The notes beneath the pieces are model-generated. The model had not been told where the DNA came from. It did not search any database and saw only the letters and a program-made list of their open reading frames with translations. The translations under genes were made by a program, and so were the position numbers. DNA of 64,000 bases, from NCBI GenBank assembly GCA_016584305.1, contig JACEEZ010019814.1, forward strand, positions 150,001 through 214,000, given 5' to 3'. Each line of letters begins with the position of its first letter. The first letter of the stretch is position 1. The stretch comes from Chionoecetes opilio (Eukaryota; Arthropoda; Malacostraca; Decapoda; Majidae). This document shows, one piece after another, positions 35,998-48,263 of the stretch.

Positions 35998-38515
35998 TTC
36001 TGTGTTGATACTTCCCCTCCTGGTGTTCTTTGTATACCGAGAAACAAGGTTAGCTCCTACTGATTGAGACTGAAAACATTGCTTTAGTTTTAGTCTTAAC
36101 TGATTCAAAGTATCCTTAGTTTTGATCAGATCATTAATAGTTATGTTGGCCAGTAATATACTAGTTCTCCATAAATCATCGTGCAGCACATTTGTGAACA
36201 TGCATAGATGGTTTGAAAATGTATAATCTTTATGGTTAATAACTTGCTTTGAATTAATTATAAGTTTTTAAAGATGCAATTGATTTCTGCAGCAATTATG
36301 CGCACAGGTGACGTCTGCAACAACTGACTGAATTTTATATTGCTTATATAATTTGGGAATGCTTCTAACAATGCTATAGGAAGTCCAATATTGCAAATAC
36401 TGTAGATGTTGAAGAATTCAAGAACACAAGAGTGACAAGACAAATAGTTTCTGAATCTAAATAGTATGACTTGTCATAGATAACAACAATTCAAGATGTT
36501 TTGCGATAAAGCAAAATTATGCCCTGAAATCAATTTTTTCCTTCAAATATTAAACTTTTTTTATTGTTTAACTGTTCTTCATAAAGTTTATTTAACAGAG
36601 TGATTTTATAAGTGTAGTATGTAATTATTTTTTTATGGTGTGTGTGTTCCTCAACTTGAAGCTTTATCTTTGAAAGGACAATGGGGTGAGTTGTAACTGC
36701 ACAAATCTATTTCAGCCCTAAATACTTTTTTCCAACTCTAAAACTGCATATATTTTCTCTAAGCAACCATACAGTCTTTGCATGACATAACAGAATAATA
36801 GATTGATAATGATAGTTGTATTAACACAACTATTGTTATTGTTATTATTATCATTTACTTTTTTGTTATTACCATTGTTATTATCGTTTTGTATATTTTG
36901 TATTATTTTCTCATTGTATATGATTTTGTGTATTTAGGATGTGTAAGATGCAAGTTGCACAAGGTATTTGTGTGATGGAAATGCTCTGGGTTTTGTGTTA
37001 CTCCACACGTTTGGGAGAGGCCTCATGTATGGAAGAAATAATATACAGTTATATATATATTTCTCTCCCTGAAATAAAATCAAAACGAGGTAGACAATTT
37101 ATTTGTTGTCAAGCCATTGCACTATTTGAACAGTTTGTGCATTACTACGTATGTTAGATATTTGAACCACTGAGACAAGGATGCAGAACTCTGACTGCTG
37201 TCTTGCAAATGCAAATCCTTAGTGTTAATTTTAGGATCTGAGTTTTGATTTGCAATATATCAACTTTAGAAGTTTTATGTTGTGTGTATTTCAAGATATT
37301 CATGAGAGTTTGCTTTATAGTAATTTTTGTTTACATTTTACAACAAAGTGCATAGGTATGTATTGCATTAAGTTGCAGTTGTATCTCTGTCCTTCCCTTT
37401 CCCCTGCCCCCCTGTGTGTTGCTGTCTTCCAGTAGTGGTGTTGAGGTGCAGTGGGAACTACTGTGAGTTTGAAGAACACAAATTTTATACCTATTGCTAA
37501 TTGGAGTTTTGCTGGGGACTGGTGCCAAGACTTGATGGAGATGTTTGAAATTATGCCTCAGTGGTTTCTAGGAGTTAGGAGTTGGAAGTTGATTACATAT
37601 CAGCACTTGGAAGTGCACAAGTACATGGATGCAAAGTGACACATTGTCAAGAAGTAAAGATATTTTGATGTACTTGGATTGCCGCTTTGATATACGAATG
37701 AAGGAATAACACTCGTGCAGTGTGGCTGGTAACTGTAACATGTACTGTGTGCTAAATAAGGACTAGATAGTGCTAATAATTTTTGAAGTAATAAGTATTA
37801 TGGTATATATTATACTCATTTTATCAGTGAACATGGTACAACAGTAGGTCTTGAGGAAATATTTCTTTGTAAATAACAAAAAAAGAACGATTATGTATAT
37901 TACAGAAATCATGTAAGTTCCGTTTCACTCAAGAAAATAAATGTGCCATTGCAGATTTATCTTTTTGATCCCCCAGTATTGCCAGCCAGCAGGTCCGTGT
38001 CTTGATGGTGTAGAGCAGTGTCTCTTAACCTTTTTACCCCCACACCCCCTTCAGTAGTGGGTCCTTGCCTCCATGCCTCCCTTCACTTCGGCAACCAAGA
38101 TATATGCGGCGGCCTTCGCTTCAAGCGATGGATAATAATAATCACTGGGGACAATTGAAAAAAAAAAAATGTTAAGTTATATTTTTGAGCTTATTTAGAC
38201 TAAAATTGGCATGCTGATTCCAAATCTGTAGTCAGTTTTTTTCTAGCACGTCAGTTTTTTCTCCACAGCTTACCCTCCAGATAAGCAAAATTCCACTTGT
38301 GAGCTGTAGTAAACTTGCCATCTGATTCGATTTGACTCATCGAGAGCTATGTGCACTGTTTTGCAGTTACAATTGAACGCGGTGAGAGGTGTGTGCAGCT
38401 CCCAATAGGTCAGTACTATCAATATCTGCAACAAAGCTAGGATAGTAGAATTAGGAGATTTTTATGGCTTTCTCTTACTTGTAACAACTACCATTGTATT
38501 TCTATTCGTTTTATC
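35998..38515. repeat. Tandem duplication, copy 1 (unit 2,522 bp)
   Basis: Matches 38520-41062 at a constant offset of 2,522 bp with only scattered single-base indels for about 2 kb. It then shows more small deletions near its end (38300-38515). Contains a truncated left end of the hAT-type element with its GTGTAGAG flank (38008-38015). No gene recognised. Small matching ORFs in both copies (for example 36939-37157 and 39461-39679) are short and have no known domain. Confidence 0.93.
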
Positions 38516-38519
38516 TGTG

Positions 38520-41062
38520 TTGGATTTATTCTTTCCCCCTCCTGGTGTTCTTTGTATACCGAGAAACAAGGTTAGCTCCTACTGATTGAGACTGAAAACA
38601 TTGCTTTAGTTTTAGTCTTAACTGATTCAAAGTATCCTTAGTTTTGATCAGATCATTAATAGTTATGTTGGCCAGTAATATACTAGTTCTCCATAAATCA
38701 TCGTGCAGCACATTTGTGAACATGCATAGATGGTTTGAAAATGTATAAACTTTATGGTTAATAACTTGCTTTGAATTAATTATAAGTTTTTAAAGATGCA
38801 ATTGATTTCTGCAGCAATTATGCGCACAGGTGACGTCTGCAACAACTGACTGAATTTTATATTGCTTATATAATTTGGGAATGCTTCTAACATGCTATAG
38901 GAAGTCCAATATTGCAAATACTGTAGATGTTGAAGAATTCAAGAACACAAGAGTGACAAGACAAATAGTTTCTGAATCTAAATAGTATGACTTGTCATAG
39001 ATAACAACAATTCAAGATGTTTTGCGATAAAGCAAAATTATGCCCTGAAATCAATTTTTTTCTTCAAATATTAAACTTTTTATTGTTTAACTGTTCTTCA
39101 TAAAGTTTATTTAACAGAGTGATTTTATAAGTGTAGTATGTAATTATTTTTTTATGGTGTGTGTGTTCCTCAACTTGAAGCTTTATCTTTGAAAGGACAA
39201 TGGGGTGAGTTGTAACTGCACAAATCTATTTCAACCCTAAATACTTTTTTCCAACTCTAAAACTGCATATATTTTCTCTAAGCAACCATACAGTCTTTGC
39301 ATGACATAACAGAATAATAGATTGATAATGATAGTTGTATTAACACAACTATTGTTATTGTTATTATTATCATTTACTTTTTTGTTGTTATTACCATTGT
39401 TATTATCGTTTTGTATATTTTGTATTATTTTCTCATTGTATATGATTTTGTGTATTTAGGATGTGTAAGATGCAAGTTGCACAAGGTATTTGTGTGATGG
39501 AAATGCTCTGGGTTTTGTGTTACTCCACACGTTTGGGAGAGGCCTCATGTATGGAAGAAATAATATACAGTTATATATATATTTCTCTCCCTGAAATAAA
39601 ATCAAAACGAGGTAGACAATTTATTTGTTGTCAAGCCATTGCACTATTTGAACAGTTTGTGCATTACTACGTATGTTAGATATTTGAACCACTGAGACAA
39701 GGATGCAGAACTCTGACTGCTGTCTTGCAAATGCAAATCCTTAGTGTTAATTTTAGGATCTGAGTTTTGATTTGCAATATATCAACTTTAGAAGTTTTAT
39801 GTTGTGTGTATTTCAAGATATTCATGAGAGTTTGCTTTATAGTAATTTTTGTTTACATTTTACAACAAAGTGCATAGGTATGTATTGCATTAAGTTGCAG
39901 TTGTATCTCTGTCCTTCCCTTTCCCCTGCCATCCTGTGTGTTGCTGTCTTCCAGTAGTGGTGTTGAGGTGCAGTGGGAACTACTGTGAGTTTGAAGAACA
40001 CAAATTTTATACCTATTGCATAATTGGAGTTTTGCTGGGGACTGGTGCCAGACTTGATGGAGATGTTTGAAATTATGCCTCAGTGGTTTCTAGGAGTTAG
40101 GAGTTGGAAGTTGATTACATATCAGCACTTGGAAGTGCACAAGTACATGGATGCAAAGTGACACATTGTCAAGAAGTAAAGATATTTTGATGTACTTGGA
40201 TTGCCGCTTTGATATACGAATGAAGGAATAACACTCGTGCAGTGTGGCTGGTAACTGTAACATGTACTGTGTGCTAAATAAGGACTAGATAGTGCTAATA
40301 ATTTTTGAAGTAATAAGTATTATGGTATATATTATACTCATTTTATCAGTGAACATGGTACAACAGTAGGTCTTGAGGAAATATTTCTTTGTAAATAACA
40401 AAAAAAGAACGATTATGTATATTACAGAAATCATGTAAGTTCCGTTTCACTCAAGAAAATAAATGTGCCATTGCAGATTTATCTTTTTGATCCCCCAGTA
40501 TTGCCAGCCAGCAGGTCCGTGTCTTGATGGTGTAGAGCAGTGTCTCTTAACCTTTTTACCCCCACACCCCCTTCAGTAGTGGGTCCTTGCCTCCATGCCT
40601 CCCTTCACTTCGGCAACCAAGATATATGCGGCGGCCTTCGCTTCAAGCGATGGGATAATAATAATTCACTGGGGAACAATTTGAAAAAAAAAAAAATGTT
40701 AAGTTATATTTTTGAGCTTATTTAGACTAAAATTGGCATGCTGATTCCAAATCTGTAGTCAGTTTTTTTCTAGCACGTCAAGTTTTTTCTCCACAGCTTA
40801 CCCTCCAGATAAGCAAAATTCCACTTGTGAGCTGTAGTAAAACTTGCCAGCTGATTACGATTTGACTCATCGAGAGCTATGTGGCAACTTGTTTGTGCAG
40901 TTACAATTGAGACTGCGGTGAGAGGTGTGTGCAGCTCCCAATAGGTCAGTACTATCAATATCTGCAAACAGAAAGCTAGGATAGTAGGAATTAGGAGGAT
41001 TTGTTATGGCTTTTCTCTTAACCTTGTAACAACATACCATTGTAATTTCTATTTCGTTTTAT
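38520..41062. repeat. Tandem duplication, copy 2
   Basis: Second copy of the 2,522 bp unit. The junction has TCTGTGTTG shared by both breakpoints. Its right part (40538 onward) continues into the complete hAT-type and CACTG-type elements, so the duplication boundary lies inside the transposons. Confidence 0.93.
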
Positions 41063-43125
41063 GCTGTTTTTGTTTGTTTTCAAAGCTTGTAACTATTCCA
41101 GCTTAGTGTTTTATTTACATAGGTATATATTTCTTTTGTTTCAGATCATGTCTGCTCCTGCTACGTCTCGTCGTAAATGCCTAAACAACCCTGACTCCTT
41201 CTGCTATATATGTGGTAGTTTCACCATTCCAAGTCAGAGGGCAAGCATCAGCGTATTTGTCAAACAAGCATATTTAGCATATGTTAAAGTGAAACTCGGT
41301 GATCAAGACAAGCTATGGGCCCCTCACAAAGTGTGCAAGCAGTGTGTCGAGAGATTACGGATGTGGACCAAAGGAACACGTGAAAAGTTGGCATTTGGTA
41401 TCCCCATGGTTTGGCGAGAGCAAAAAGATCATTCCACAGACTGTTACTTTTGTTTAGTGAAAACATCAGGATTTAACAAGAAAAATAAAAGTAAAATAGA
41501 ATATCCTAATCTACCGTCAGCTATAAGACCAATGCCTCATTCAGCTGAAATTCCAGTGCCAGTTTTCGAACAACTACCTCCTCTAGAAGATCTGAGTGAT
41601 GTTGAAGAATGCAGTGACAGCAATGATGCAGATTTTGACATTCACGAGGATTCAGTTCGTAGGGGATTTGATCAGCACGAGTTGAATGATTTAGCACGTG
41701 ATTTGGACCTATCCAAAAAAGCTTCAGAAATACTAGCATCAAGACTGAACGAGAAAAACATACTTGAACAAGGAGTGAAGGTATCATACTTTCGAACCAG
41801 AGAAAGTACATTTCTGCAGTACTTTCGAAGTGCCAGCGGTTTTTGTGTTTTGCCATAACATTCCTGGTTTACTGAAGGAATTAGGGCTTTCAATCTACAA
41901 TCCAAATGAATGGCGATTGTTTATTGATAGCTCAAAGCGGAGCTTGAAGTGTGTCCTACACAATGGCAATTTGTTTGGCGCAGTCCCTATTGGGCATTCG
42001 GTCTGTCTTCGTGAAGGATATGGAGATGTAAAGAGAGTCATTGAGTTATTGCAATATGACAAACACAATTGGATCATCTGTGTTGACCTTAAAATGGTGT
42101 CCTTCCTTCTTGGTCAACAACGTGGATACACAAAGTATCCCTGCTTTCTCTGTATGTGGGATAGCAGAGCTCGAGAGAAGCATTGGGTTCAGACGAATTG
42201 GCCTCCGAGATCTGATCTTAAACCTGGAGATCCTAACATTGTACATGAGCCACTTGTTGACAGGAAGAAAATAATATTCCCACCTCTGCACATAAAACTA
42301 GGTCTCATGAAACAATTTGTAAAAGCATTGTCAACTGATGGCGACTGTTTGAAGTACATCATCTTGGCATTTCCTGGACTGTCAATTAAAAAAATCAAGG
42401 CCGGTGTGTTTGATGGTCCACAAATTTGACAGCTCATCAAAGATGAACATTTCAACGGTACTATGTCAGACCTTGAAAAGAATGCTTGGCTATCATTCAA
42501 AGACGTCGTCAAGAACTTTCTTGGAAATACACGTGCAAGTAATTACACAGAAATTGTTCAGAAACTATTGGAGAGCTACAAAGCACTTGGTTGCAACATG
42601 AGTATTAAAGTACATTTTTTGCATAGCCATCTTGCCAACTTTCCGAAAAATCTTGGTGCTGCTAGCGACGAGCAAGGTGAACGATTTCACCAAGATTTGA
42701 AGGTTATGGAAGAACGTTACCAGGGTAGATGGGATGTGCATATGATGGCTGACTATTGTTGGAGCATCAAACGCGATAGTCCTCAAGTTGAACACTCCAG
42801 ACAAAGCTACAAACGTAAATTTTTACCTTAACCTGCACACAATTATAGCCTTATCCTTTCTAAAAACATGATAATGTTAAATAAACATTCTATTCATGCC
42901 TATTTCTTTCATTTTTCATTGTATGTTAACATTTGCAACTTTTTATAAAATAAGCACTGTTACTGTTATGTACAGTATTTTTCATATTTTTTAAGAAAAC
43001 GAAAATCCTACAGTTCAAAAACTTGACGTGATAGAGAAAAACTGAGATCCGTTTTGGATTCAGCACCCAAAAATTACTTAATAACAAATGTCAGACCTAA
43101 CTCAACAAAAATTTGTTCCCCAGTG
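40667..43125 (+). mobile_element. CACTG-ended DNA transposon, copy 1, nested in the hAT-type element
   Basis: Ends CACTGGGGAACAA and its inverse, with imperfect inverted repeats extending about 120 bp to ACGTCAAGTTTTT on both sides. 6 bp target duplication ATAATT at 40661-40666 and 43126-43131. Length 2,459 bp. Carries the transposase-like gene at 41151-42831. I cannot match the CACTG ends plus 6 bp duplication to one named superfamily with confidence. Confidence 0.82.
41151..42831 (+). pseudogene. Transposase-like protein of the CACTG element, copy 1 (disrupted)
   Basis: Begins at ATG 41151 after an acceptor-like TTTCAG. A frameshift near 41835 and an in-frame TGA at 42427-42429 break one long protein of about 560 residues. 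The N-terminus has CYIC ... HKVCKQC and CYFC pairs, probably a zinc-binding domain. The middle has WRLFIDSS..SLK, WIICVDLK, PCFLCMWDSRA and FPPLHIKLGL. The end has GERFHQDLKVMEERYQGRWD. Aspartates at IDSS and VDLK, the CFLC and PLHIK motifs and a late glutamate resemble an RNase H-fold DDE transposase with a C2C/H insertion. That reading is inference. Copy 2 on the minus strand keeps the same residues. Confidence 0.7.
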
Positions 43126-43151
43126 ATAATTAGGACAAGCATTAACAATAA

Positions 43152-43455
43152 TCCGCCTCCGTGGTGAAGTTGTAAGCGAGCCTAGCTACGAATTTGCGGG
43201 CCCTGGTTCGAATCCCGACCAGGGCAGTCGGCGGCCAGCCCAAACAACTGTTCATCCTTTCTCTTGGGTTTGGTTGATAAATGGGTACCTAGGGAAACCT
43301 GGGGAAGGTAACTGGTAACCCGGGTGTCAGACTAGCCCTGTGTCCCGCGGGGGGTAGAGGGTTGTCACCCACCACAGGCTCAAGAACTAATGCCACGGAG
43401 TTGAGCACCAAGGCCGTGCGCAGCATAGCATATGCCATTTATCTTTATCTTTACT
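43152..43455 (+). mobile_element. tRNA-derived SINE, copy 2
   Basis: Head CCGCCTCCGTGGTGAAGTTG, B box GGTTCGAATCC at about 43207, body CCTAGGGAAACCTGGGGAAG, tail (ATCTTT)n. Inserted in the right arm of the hAT-type element. Confidence 0.88.
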
Positions 43456-43549
43456 ATTAATAATAATTAGGGTGCGGCCACACTGGGAGCGAGAAGGCGA
43501 CCGAGAGCTTTATCAAAGAGATAACGCTCTGGCCGTATGATAATAATGT

Positions 43550-43800
43550 AGTCTAATATATATAATATCATATAACAATACTAATACTAATACTATTAGT
43601 ACTACTACTACTACTAATAGCATAATTATGATAATAATGATAAAATAATAATAATAATATTTATAATAATAATTATAATAACATTAACAATAATAACAAT
43701 AATAATAATTATAATAACGATAATGGTAATGATGATAATAATACTGCTAATAATAACAATAATATTAGCAATAATAGCAACAAAAAATAATATAACATAG
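43550..43800. repeat. (AAT)/(ATA)-rich microsatellite
   Basis: Imperfect trinucleotide repeats AATAATAAT with ACT and AAC variants. Confidence 0.9.
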
Positions 43801-44043
43801 AAGTCTAAGAGTTAGTGAAACGCGGCAAGGCGTTACCGCAGAGTTTTTCAGCCACACTTGCTTCTCGGTGGCGACTTTCTTCGTTCAGCCTCGCGCGCGA
43901 GCTTCATGCTAAAGCGACGGCCGAGCTTCAAGTTAAATACTGGACAGTTCTTCCTTGTTCTCTCTTGGCTCACGCCCCCCTAGGAAATTACCAACGCCCC
44001 CCAAGGGGGCGCGCCCCCCAGATTAAGAACCGCTGGTGTAGAG

Positions 44044-45098
44044 ACAAGGCTGTGGTGGGAATTAAATTTTTTGCCTTATTTGTCATTTCCATCTTTCGCC
44101 ATTTTCTGATAATGAGTTTTGTATGCTACTAGTTTTGTGTATTGACTGACTTTCTTGCCACATATACTTCGTCCTTAGAGACCTATTTCCTCACGGCACT
44201 GAATGGATGCTGGACTTATGTCTCTTTCCGGAGCGGAATCTATGACGTTGAGGAGTGCATTAACATTAATTAAGTTTTTTTCCGCTGATTTTCAAGCTCA
44301 TCTGAGAAATATCCACACCTAATGTTGCTTCCTTACATAGAATTATCATGATTCTTACAAGAATTTCTTGTTCTTCTGAAGGAGATGATTGTTGATAAAC
44401 GGATAATGTGGGATATCATGACATATTAATTGGTAAAGTCACCAACATGCAGCAGAGCGGTGTCAATCAAAGACAAGGCTATATGAAACCTAGGTTCTTT
44501 TTATATTTATTCGTTTCCTCTTTAGGCGTGGTTTCAGTACTAAGGCGTTGCTTTTGTCTCAGAAAATGATATCTCGTTTTTCTCATCTTGTTTGTTTTGA
44601 ATTGTACGGTCTGCGTAGGTAGCTACTTAATGTAATTTTTTTTTTTGTGTGTGTGTGTGTTCTCATTTGTCTACATGATTATTGACTATTGAAGGGCAAA
44701 ATATAAAATCTGGTGAAATCTGATAAAAAGTTTGTGCATTATGTGGTTCCAAGATGATAGTGTGATCTGGCAACACTGCTACAAACAAAACACTGAGCAG
44801 TCGTTACTCGTTACTTGTTAGCTGACTGCGCTAAGGAACGCAGGCAATATTACTGCAGCGGCCGCCTCGCTCATTAGTGTGCACTAAACCGCCTATCATA
44901 AGTGACGAAAGAGCCTGTGTAGTTACAGTGTTCAAAGGTGGAAAAGCAATAGTGAAATTTGAAGTATAACCGATGTTAGACCAAGAACTGCATATCGGTG
45001 GTGCGGAGATTCAATGGTGACGCGTGTGACTGCGTACAAATCAAGGCTAATCTTATATAATCCTTGGACCCAAAGTACAAACAGGTATGTAGAAAATT
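44044..45098. other. Flank without recognised genes
   Basis: Unique-looking mixed-composition DNA. It includes a slightly more GC-rich stretch around 44800-44910 (CAGCGGCCGCCTCGC). No ORF of interest. Confidence 0.45.
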
Positions 45099-45219
45099 TA
45101 TGTTTTAAATTAATGGAGTGTTCCGCTCGAATGCTGCAATCGTTTTTGGTTTTACACATCAAGTTTTTCATTGTTTGATGCACACTTTTTGCCGCAATGT
45201 GTATGTGTGTGTGTCTGTA

Positions 45220-45309
<90 letters not shown>

Positions 45310-45365
45310 GCTTGGGTGGGAGGCAAGGGTAGGATAAGCGAGGACACGTGGTGAGTCAACGAGCG
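45099..45365 (+). repeat. Dispersed repeat with (GT)n(GA)n core, copy 1
   Basis: Shares GTTCCGCTCGAATGCTGCAA, TTTGATGCACACTTTTTGCC, then GT and GA tracts, and ATTGCTTGGGTGGGAGGCAA to GTGAGTCAACGAGCG with 49938-50206. The matching flanks outside the microsatellites show it is a transposed unit. Confidence 0.85.
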
Positions 45366-45559
45366 GGCATCACGCGGCCACCGCAGAGTACGAGGCAGCC
45401 TCAGAAAAGGTCATAGTTGTGTTACGTGACGAACATCTGGCAGGTCATCAGGTCAAGAAAGAAGAAATTAAAATAAAATGTCAGTAGTTGTAATCATGGA
45501 TGGGAATTAATCGGATGTAATTATCGGATGGGAAGGGTAATACCATCAACTAGGGGGGG

Positions 45560-45618
45560 GGGGGGGCACTCAGTAAAGCGCATACCTCCGCCCGAATATT
45601 TCATCAATTGGTTGCATG

Positions 45619-45713
<95 letters not shown>

Positions 45714-45718
45714 ATATA
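45560..45718. repeat. Fragment of an ACCTCCG-ended repeat plus (TA)n
   Basis: GCGCATACCTCCGCCCGAAT and ATTTCATCAATTGGTTGC precede (TA)n at about 45622-45711. The same block restarts at 49088 beyond the Helitron-like array. Confidence 0.8.
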
Positions 45719-46450
45719 TCTATAATAATATAAGCGAAAGTGTGTCTGTCTGTCTGTCTGTCTGTGTGTGTGTGTGTGTGTGGTATAGGTTCCGCCCCCC
45801 GTGGCGCAAACACCTCATATGGCACATTTTGGGAATCAGCAGGGGAAGGTCATAAGCTCACTTATGAGATGATCCGATCACTTTTTTTTTTTTTTTTTTT
45901 TTTTAGCAGCCTATTAGCGAGAATTGTGAAAACAAAAGTGGGTTGCGAGAATTGAGGAAGCCTTGATGTAGGGTGATGGGTAATGGGTGAGTGAATGGGT
46001 GGGGTGATGGGTAATGGGTGTGGGGTGATGGGTAATGGGTGTGGGGTGATGGGTGAGTGAATGGGTGGGGGGTGATGGGTTGGGGGTGATGGGTGAGGGA
46101 ATAGGTGGGGGGTGATGGGTAATGGGTGAGTGAATGGGTGTGTGGTGATGGGTAATGGGTGAGTGAATGGGTGGGGGGTGATGGGTAATGGGTGAGTGAA
46201 TGGGTGGGGGGTGATGGGTAATGGGTGAGTGAATGGGTGGGGGGTGATGGGTAATGGGTGGGTGAATGGGTGGGGGGAATACATACATTTCTACATCCAT
46301 GATTTCAGGAAAGTTAGAAGGGGCTATCTGGAGAGTCCATGTTTGGTGGGCCGAAGGTCCACCAAACACAGGTGGTGGGCCGAAGGCCCACCAATAGCCC
46401 TCCGCAGGAGCTAGCCAAAAAGTCCGCCCGGAGGGCGGCTTTGCGGCTAG
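45719..46450 (+). mobile_element. Helitron-like element, copy B
   Basis: 5' TCTATAATAATATAAGCG preceded by A. 3' CTAG followed by T. Contains GTCT/GT run, GGTTCCGCCCCCCGTGGCG, poly-T, the 32 bp minisatellite (about 9 copies), two GGTGGGCCGAAGG-type hairpins and the terminal hairpin. Confidence 0.75.
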
Positions 46451-46480
46451 TATATATATATAATAATGTAAGCGAAAGTG

Positions 46481-46523
<43 letters not shown>

Positions 46524-48263
46524 GTGTGTGTGTGGTATAGGTTCCGCCCCCCGTGGCGCAAACACCTCATATGGCACATTTTTGGAATCAGGTTGACCAG
46601 GGGAAGGTCATAAGCCCACTTATGAGATGATCCGATCACTTTTTTTTTTTTTTTTTTTAGCAGCCTATTAGCGAGAATTGTGAAAACAAAAGTGGGTTGC
46701 GAGAATTGAGGAAGCCTTGATGTAGGGTGATGGGTAATGGGTGAGTGAATGGGTGGGGTGATGGGTAATGGGTGTGGGGTGAGTGAATGGGTGGGGGGTG
46801 ATGGGTTGGGGGTGATGGGTGATGGGTGAGGGAATAGGGTGGGGGTGATGGGTAATGGGTGAGTGAATGGGTGTGTGGTGATGGGTAATGGGTGAGTGAA
46901 TGGGTGGGGGGTGATGGGTAATGGGTGAGTGAATGGGTGTGTGGTGATGGGTAATGGGTGAGTGAATGGGTGGGGGGTGATGGGTAATGGGTGAGTGAAT
47001 GGGTGTGTGGTGATGGGTAATGGGTGAGTGAATGGGTGGGGGGTGAGTGAATGGGTGGGGGGTGATGGGTAATGGGTGGTGGTGATGGGTAATGGGTGAG
47101 TGAATGGGTGGGGGGTGGTGGGTAATGGGTGAGTGAATGGGTGTGTGGTGATGGGTAATGGGTGAGTGAATGGGTGGGGGGTGATGGGTAATGGGTGAGT
47201 GAATGGGTGGGGGGTGATGGGTAATGGGTGAGTGAATGGGTGTGTGGTGATGGGTAATGGGTGAGTGAATGGGTGGGGGGTGATGGGTAATGGGTGAGTG
47301 AATGGTTGGGGGGTGATGGGTAATGGGTGAGTGAATGGGTGAGGGGTGATGGGTAATGGGTGAGTGAATGGGTGGGGGGTGATGGGTAATGGGTGAGTGA
47401 ATGGGTGTGTGGTGATGGGTAATGGGTGAGTGAATGGGTGGGGGGTGAGTGAATGGGTGGGGGGTGATGGGTAATGGGTGTGCGGTGATGGGTAATGGGT
47501 GAGTGAATGGGTGGGGGGTAATGGGTAATGGGTGAGTGAATGGGTGTGTGGTAATGGGTAATGGGTGGGTGAATGGGTGGGGGGTGAGTGAATGGGTGGG
47601 GGGTGATGGGTAATGGGTGTGTGGTGATGGGTAATGAAATGGGTGAGTGAATGGGTGTGTGGTGATGGGTAATGGGTGAGTGAATGGGTGGGGGGTGATG
47701 GGTAATGGGTGAGTGAATGGGTGTGTGGTGATAGGTAATGGGTGAGTGAATGGGTGGGGGGTGATGGGTAATGGGTGAGTGAATGGGTGGGGGGTGATGG
47801 GTAATGGGTGTGTGGTGATGGGTAATGGGTGAGTGAATGGGTGGGGGGTGATGGGTAATGGGTGAGTAAATGGGTGGGGGGTGATGGGTAATGGGTGAGT
47901 GAATGGGTGTGTGGTGATGGGTAGAATGGGTGGGGGTATGGTGATGAGGGTGGGGGGTGATGGGTAATGGGTGAGTGAATGGGTGGGGGGTGATGGGTAA
48001 TGGGTGAGTGAATGGGTGGGGGGAATACATACATTTCTACATCCATGATTTCAGGAAAGTTAGAAGGGGCTATCTGGAGAGTCCATGTTTGGTGGGCCGA
48101 AGGCCCACCAAACATGTGTTTCACCTGTTTCCATGTGTTTCACCATCACCTGTGTTTGGTGGGCCGAAGGCCCACCAAACACAGGTGATGGGCCAAAGGC
48201 CCACCAATAGCCCTCCGCAGGAGCTAGCCAAAAAGTCCGCCCGGAGGGCGGCTTTGCGGCTAG
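46451..48263 (+). mobile_element. Helitron-like element, copy C, with expanded minisatellite
   Basis: Same layout as copy B, but the 5' end is TATATATATA-AATAATGTAAGCG with no clear TC. The minisatellite spans about 46730-48020 (roughly 40 units). The 3' end CTAG at 48260-48263 abuts copy D directly. The minus-strand ORF of over 700 codons here ([11 protein letters not shown] repeats) is repeat translation. Confidence 0.75.
46730..48020. repeat. 32 bp minisatellite inside Helitron-like copy C
   Basis: Unit GTGATGGGTAATGGGTGAGT plus GAATGGGTGGGG, alternating with a GTGT variant (GGGTGTGTGGTGATGG). It also occurs in copies A, B and D with fewer units. Confidence 0.95.

Larger units (their letters stand above)
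40538..44035. mobile_element. hAT-type element, 3.5 kb, host of a nested element
   Basis: 8 bp target duplication GTGTAGAG at 40530-40537 and 44036-44043. Ends CAGTGTCTCTTAACCTTTTT and (inverted) CAGCGGTTCTTAATCTGGGG. Its own DNA is about 40538-40660 and 43132-44035. The centre is taken up by the CACTG element, and the right arm carries a SINE and an AAT-rich microsatellite. The right arm matches, in inverted orientation, the left arm of the element at 49471-50548. No hAT transposase remains. Confidence 0.85.

Noticed and set aside
36939..37157. Small ORFs repeated in both tandem copies
   Set aside because: Their presence in both copies follows from the duplication, not from selection. They are short with no domain, and part overlaps a dispersed-repeat motif.
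43152..43455. tRNA gene
   Set aside because: The tRNA-like head continues into a long non-tRNA body shared with 30020-30320. It is a SINE.
45914..48124. 736-codon minus-strand ORF
   Set aside because: Runs through two Helitron-like copies and consists of [11 protein letters not shown] repeats from the 32 bp minisatellite.
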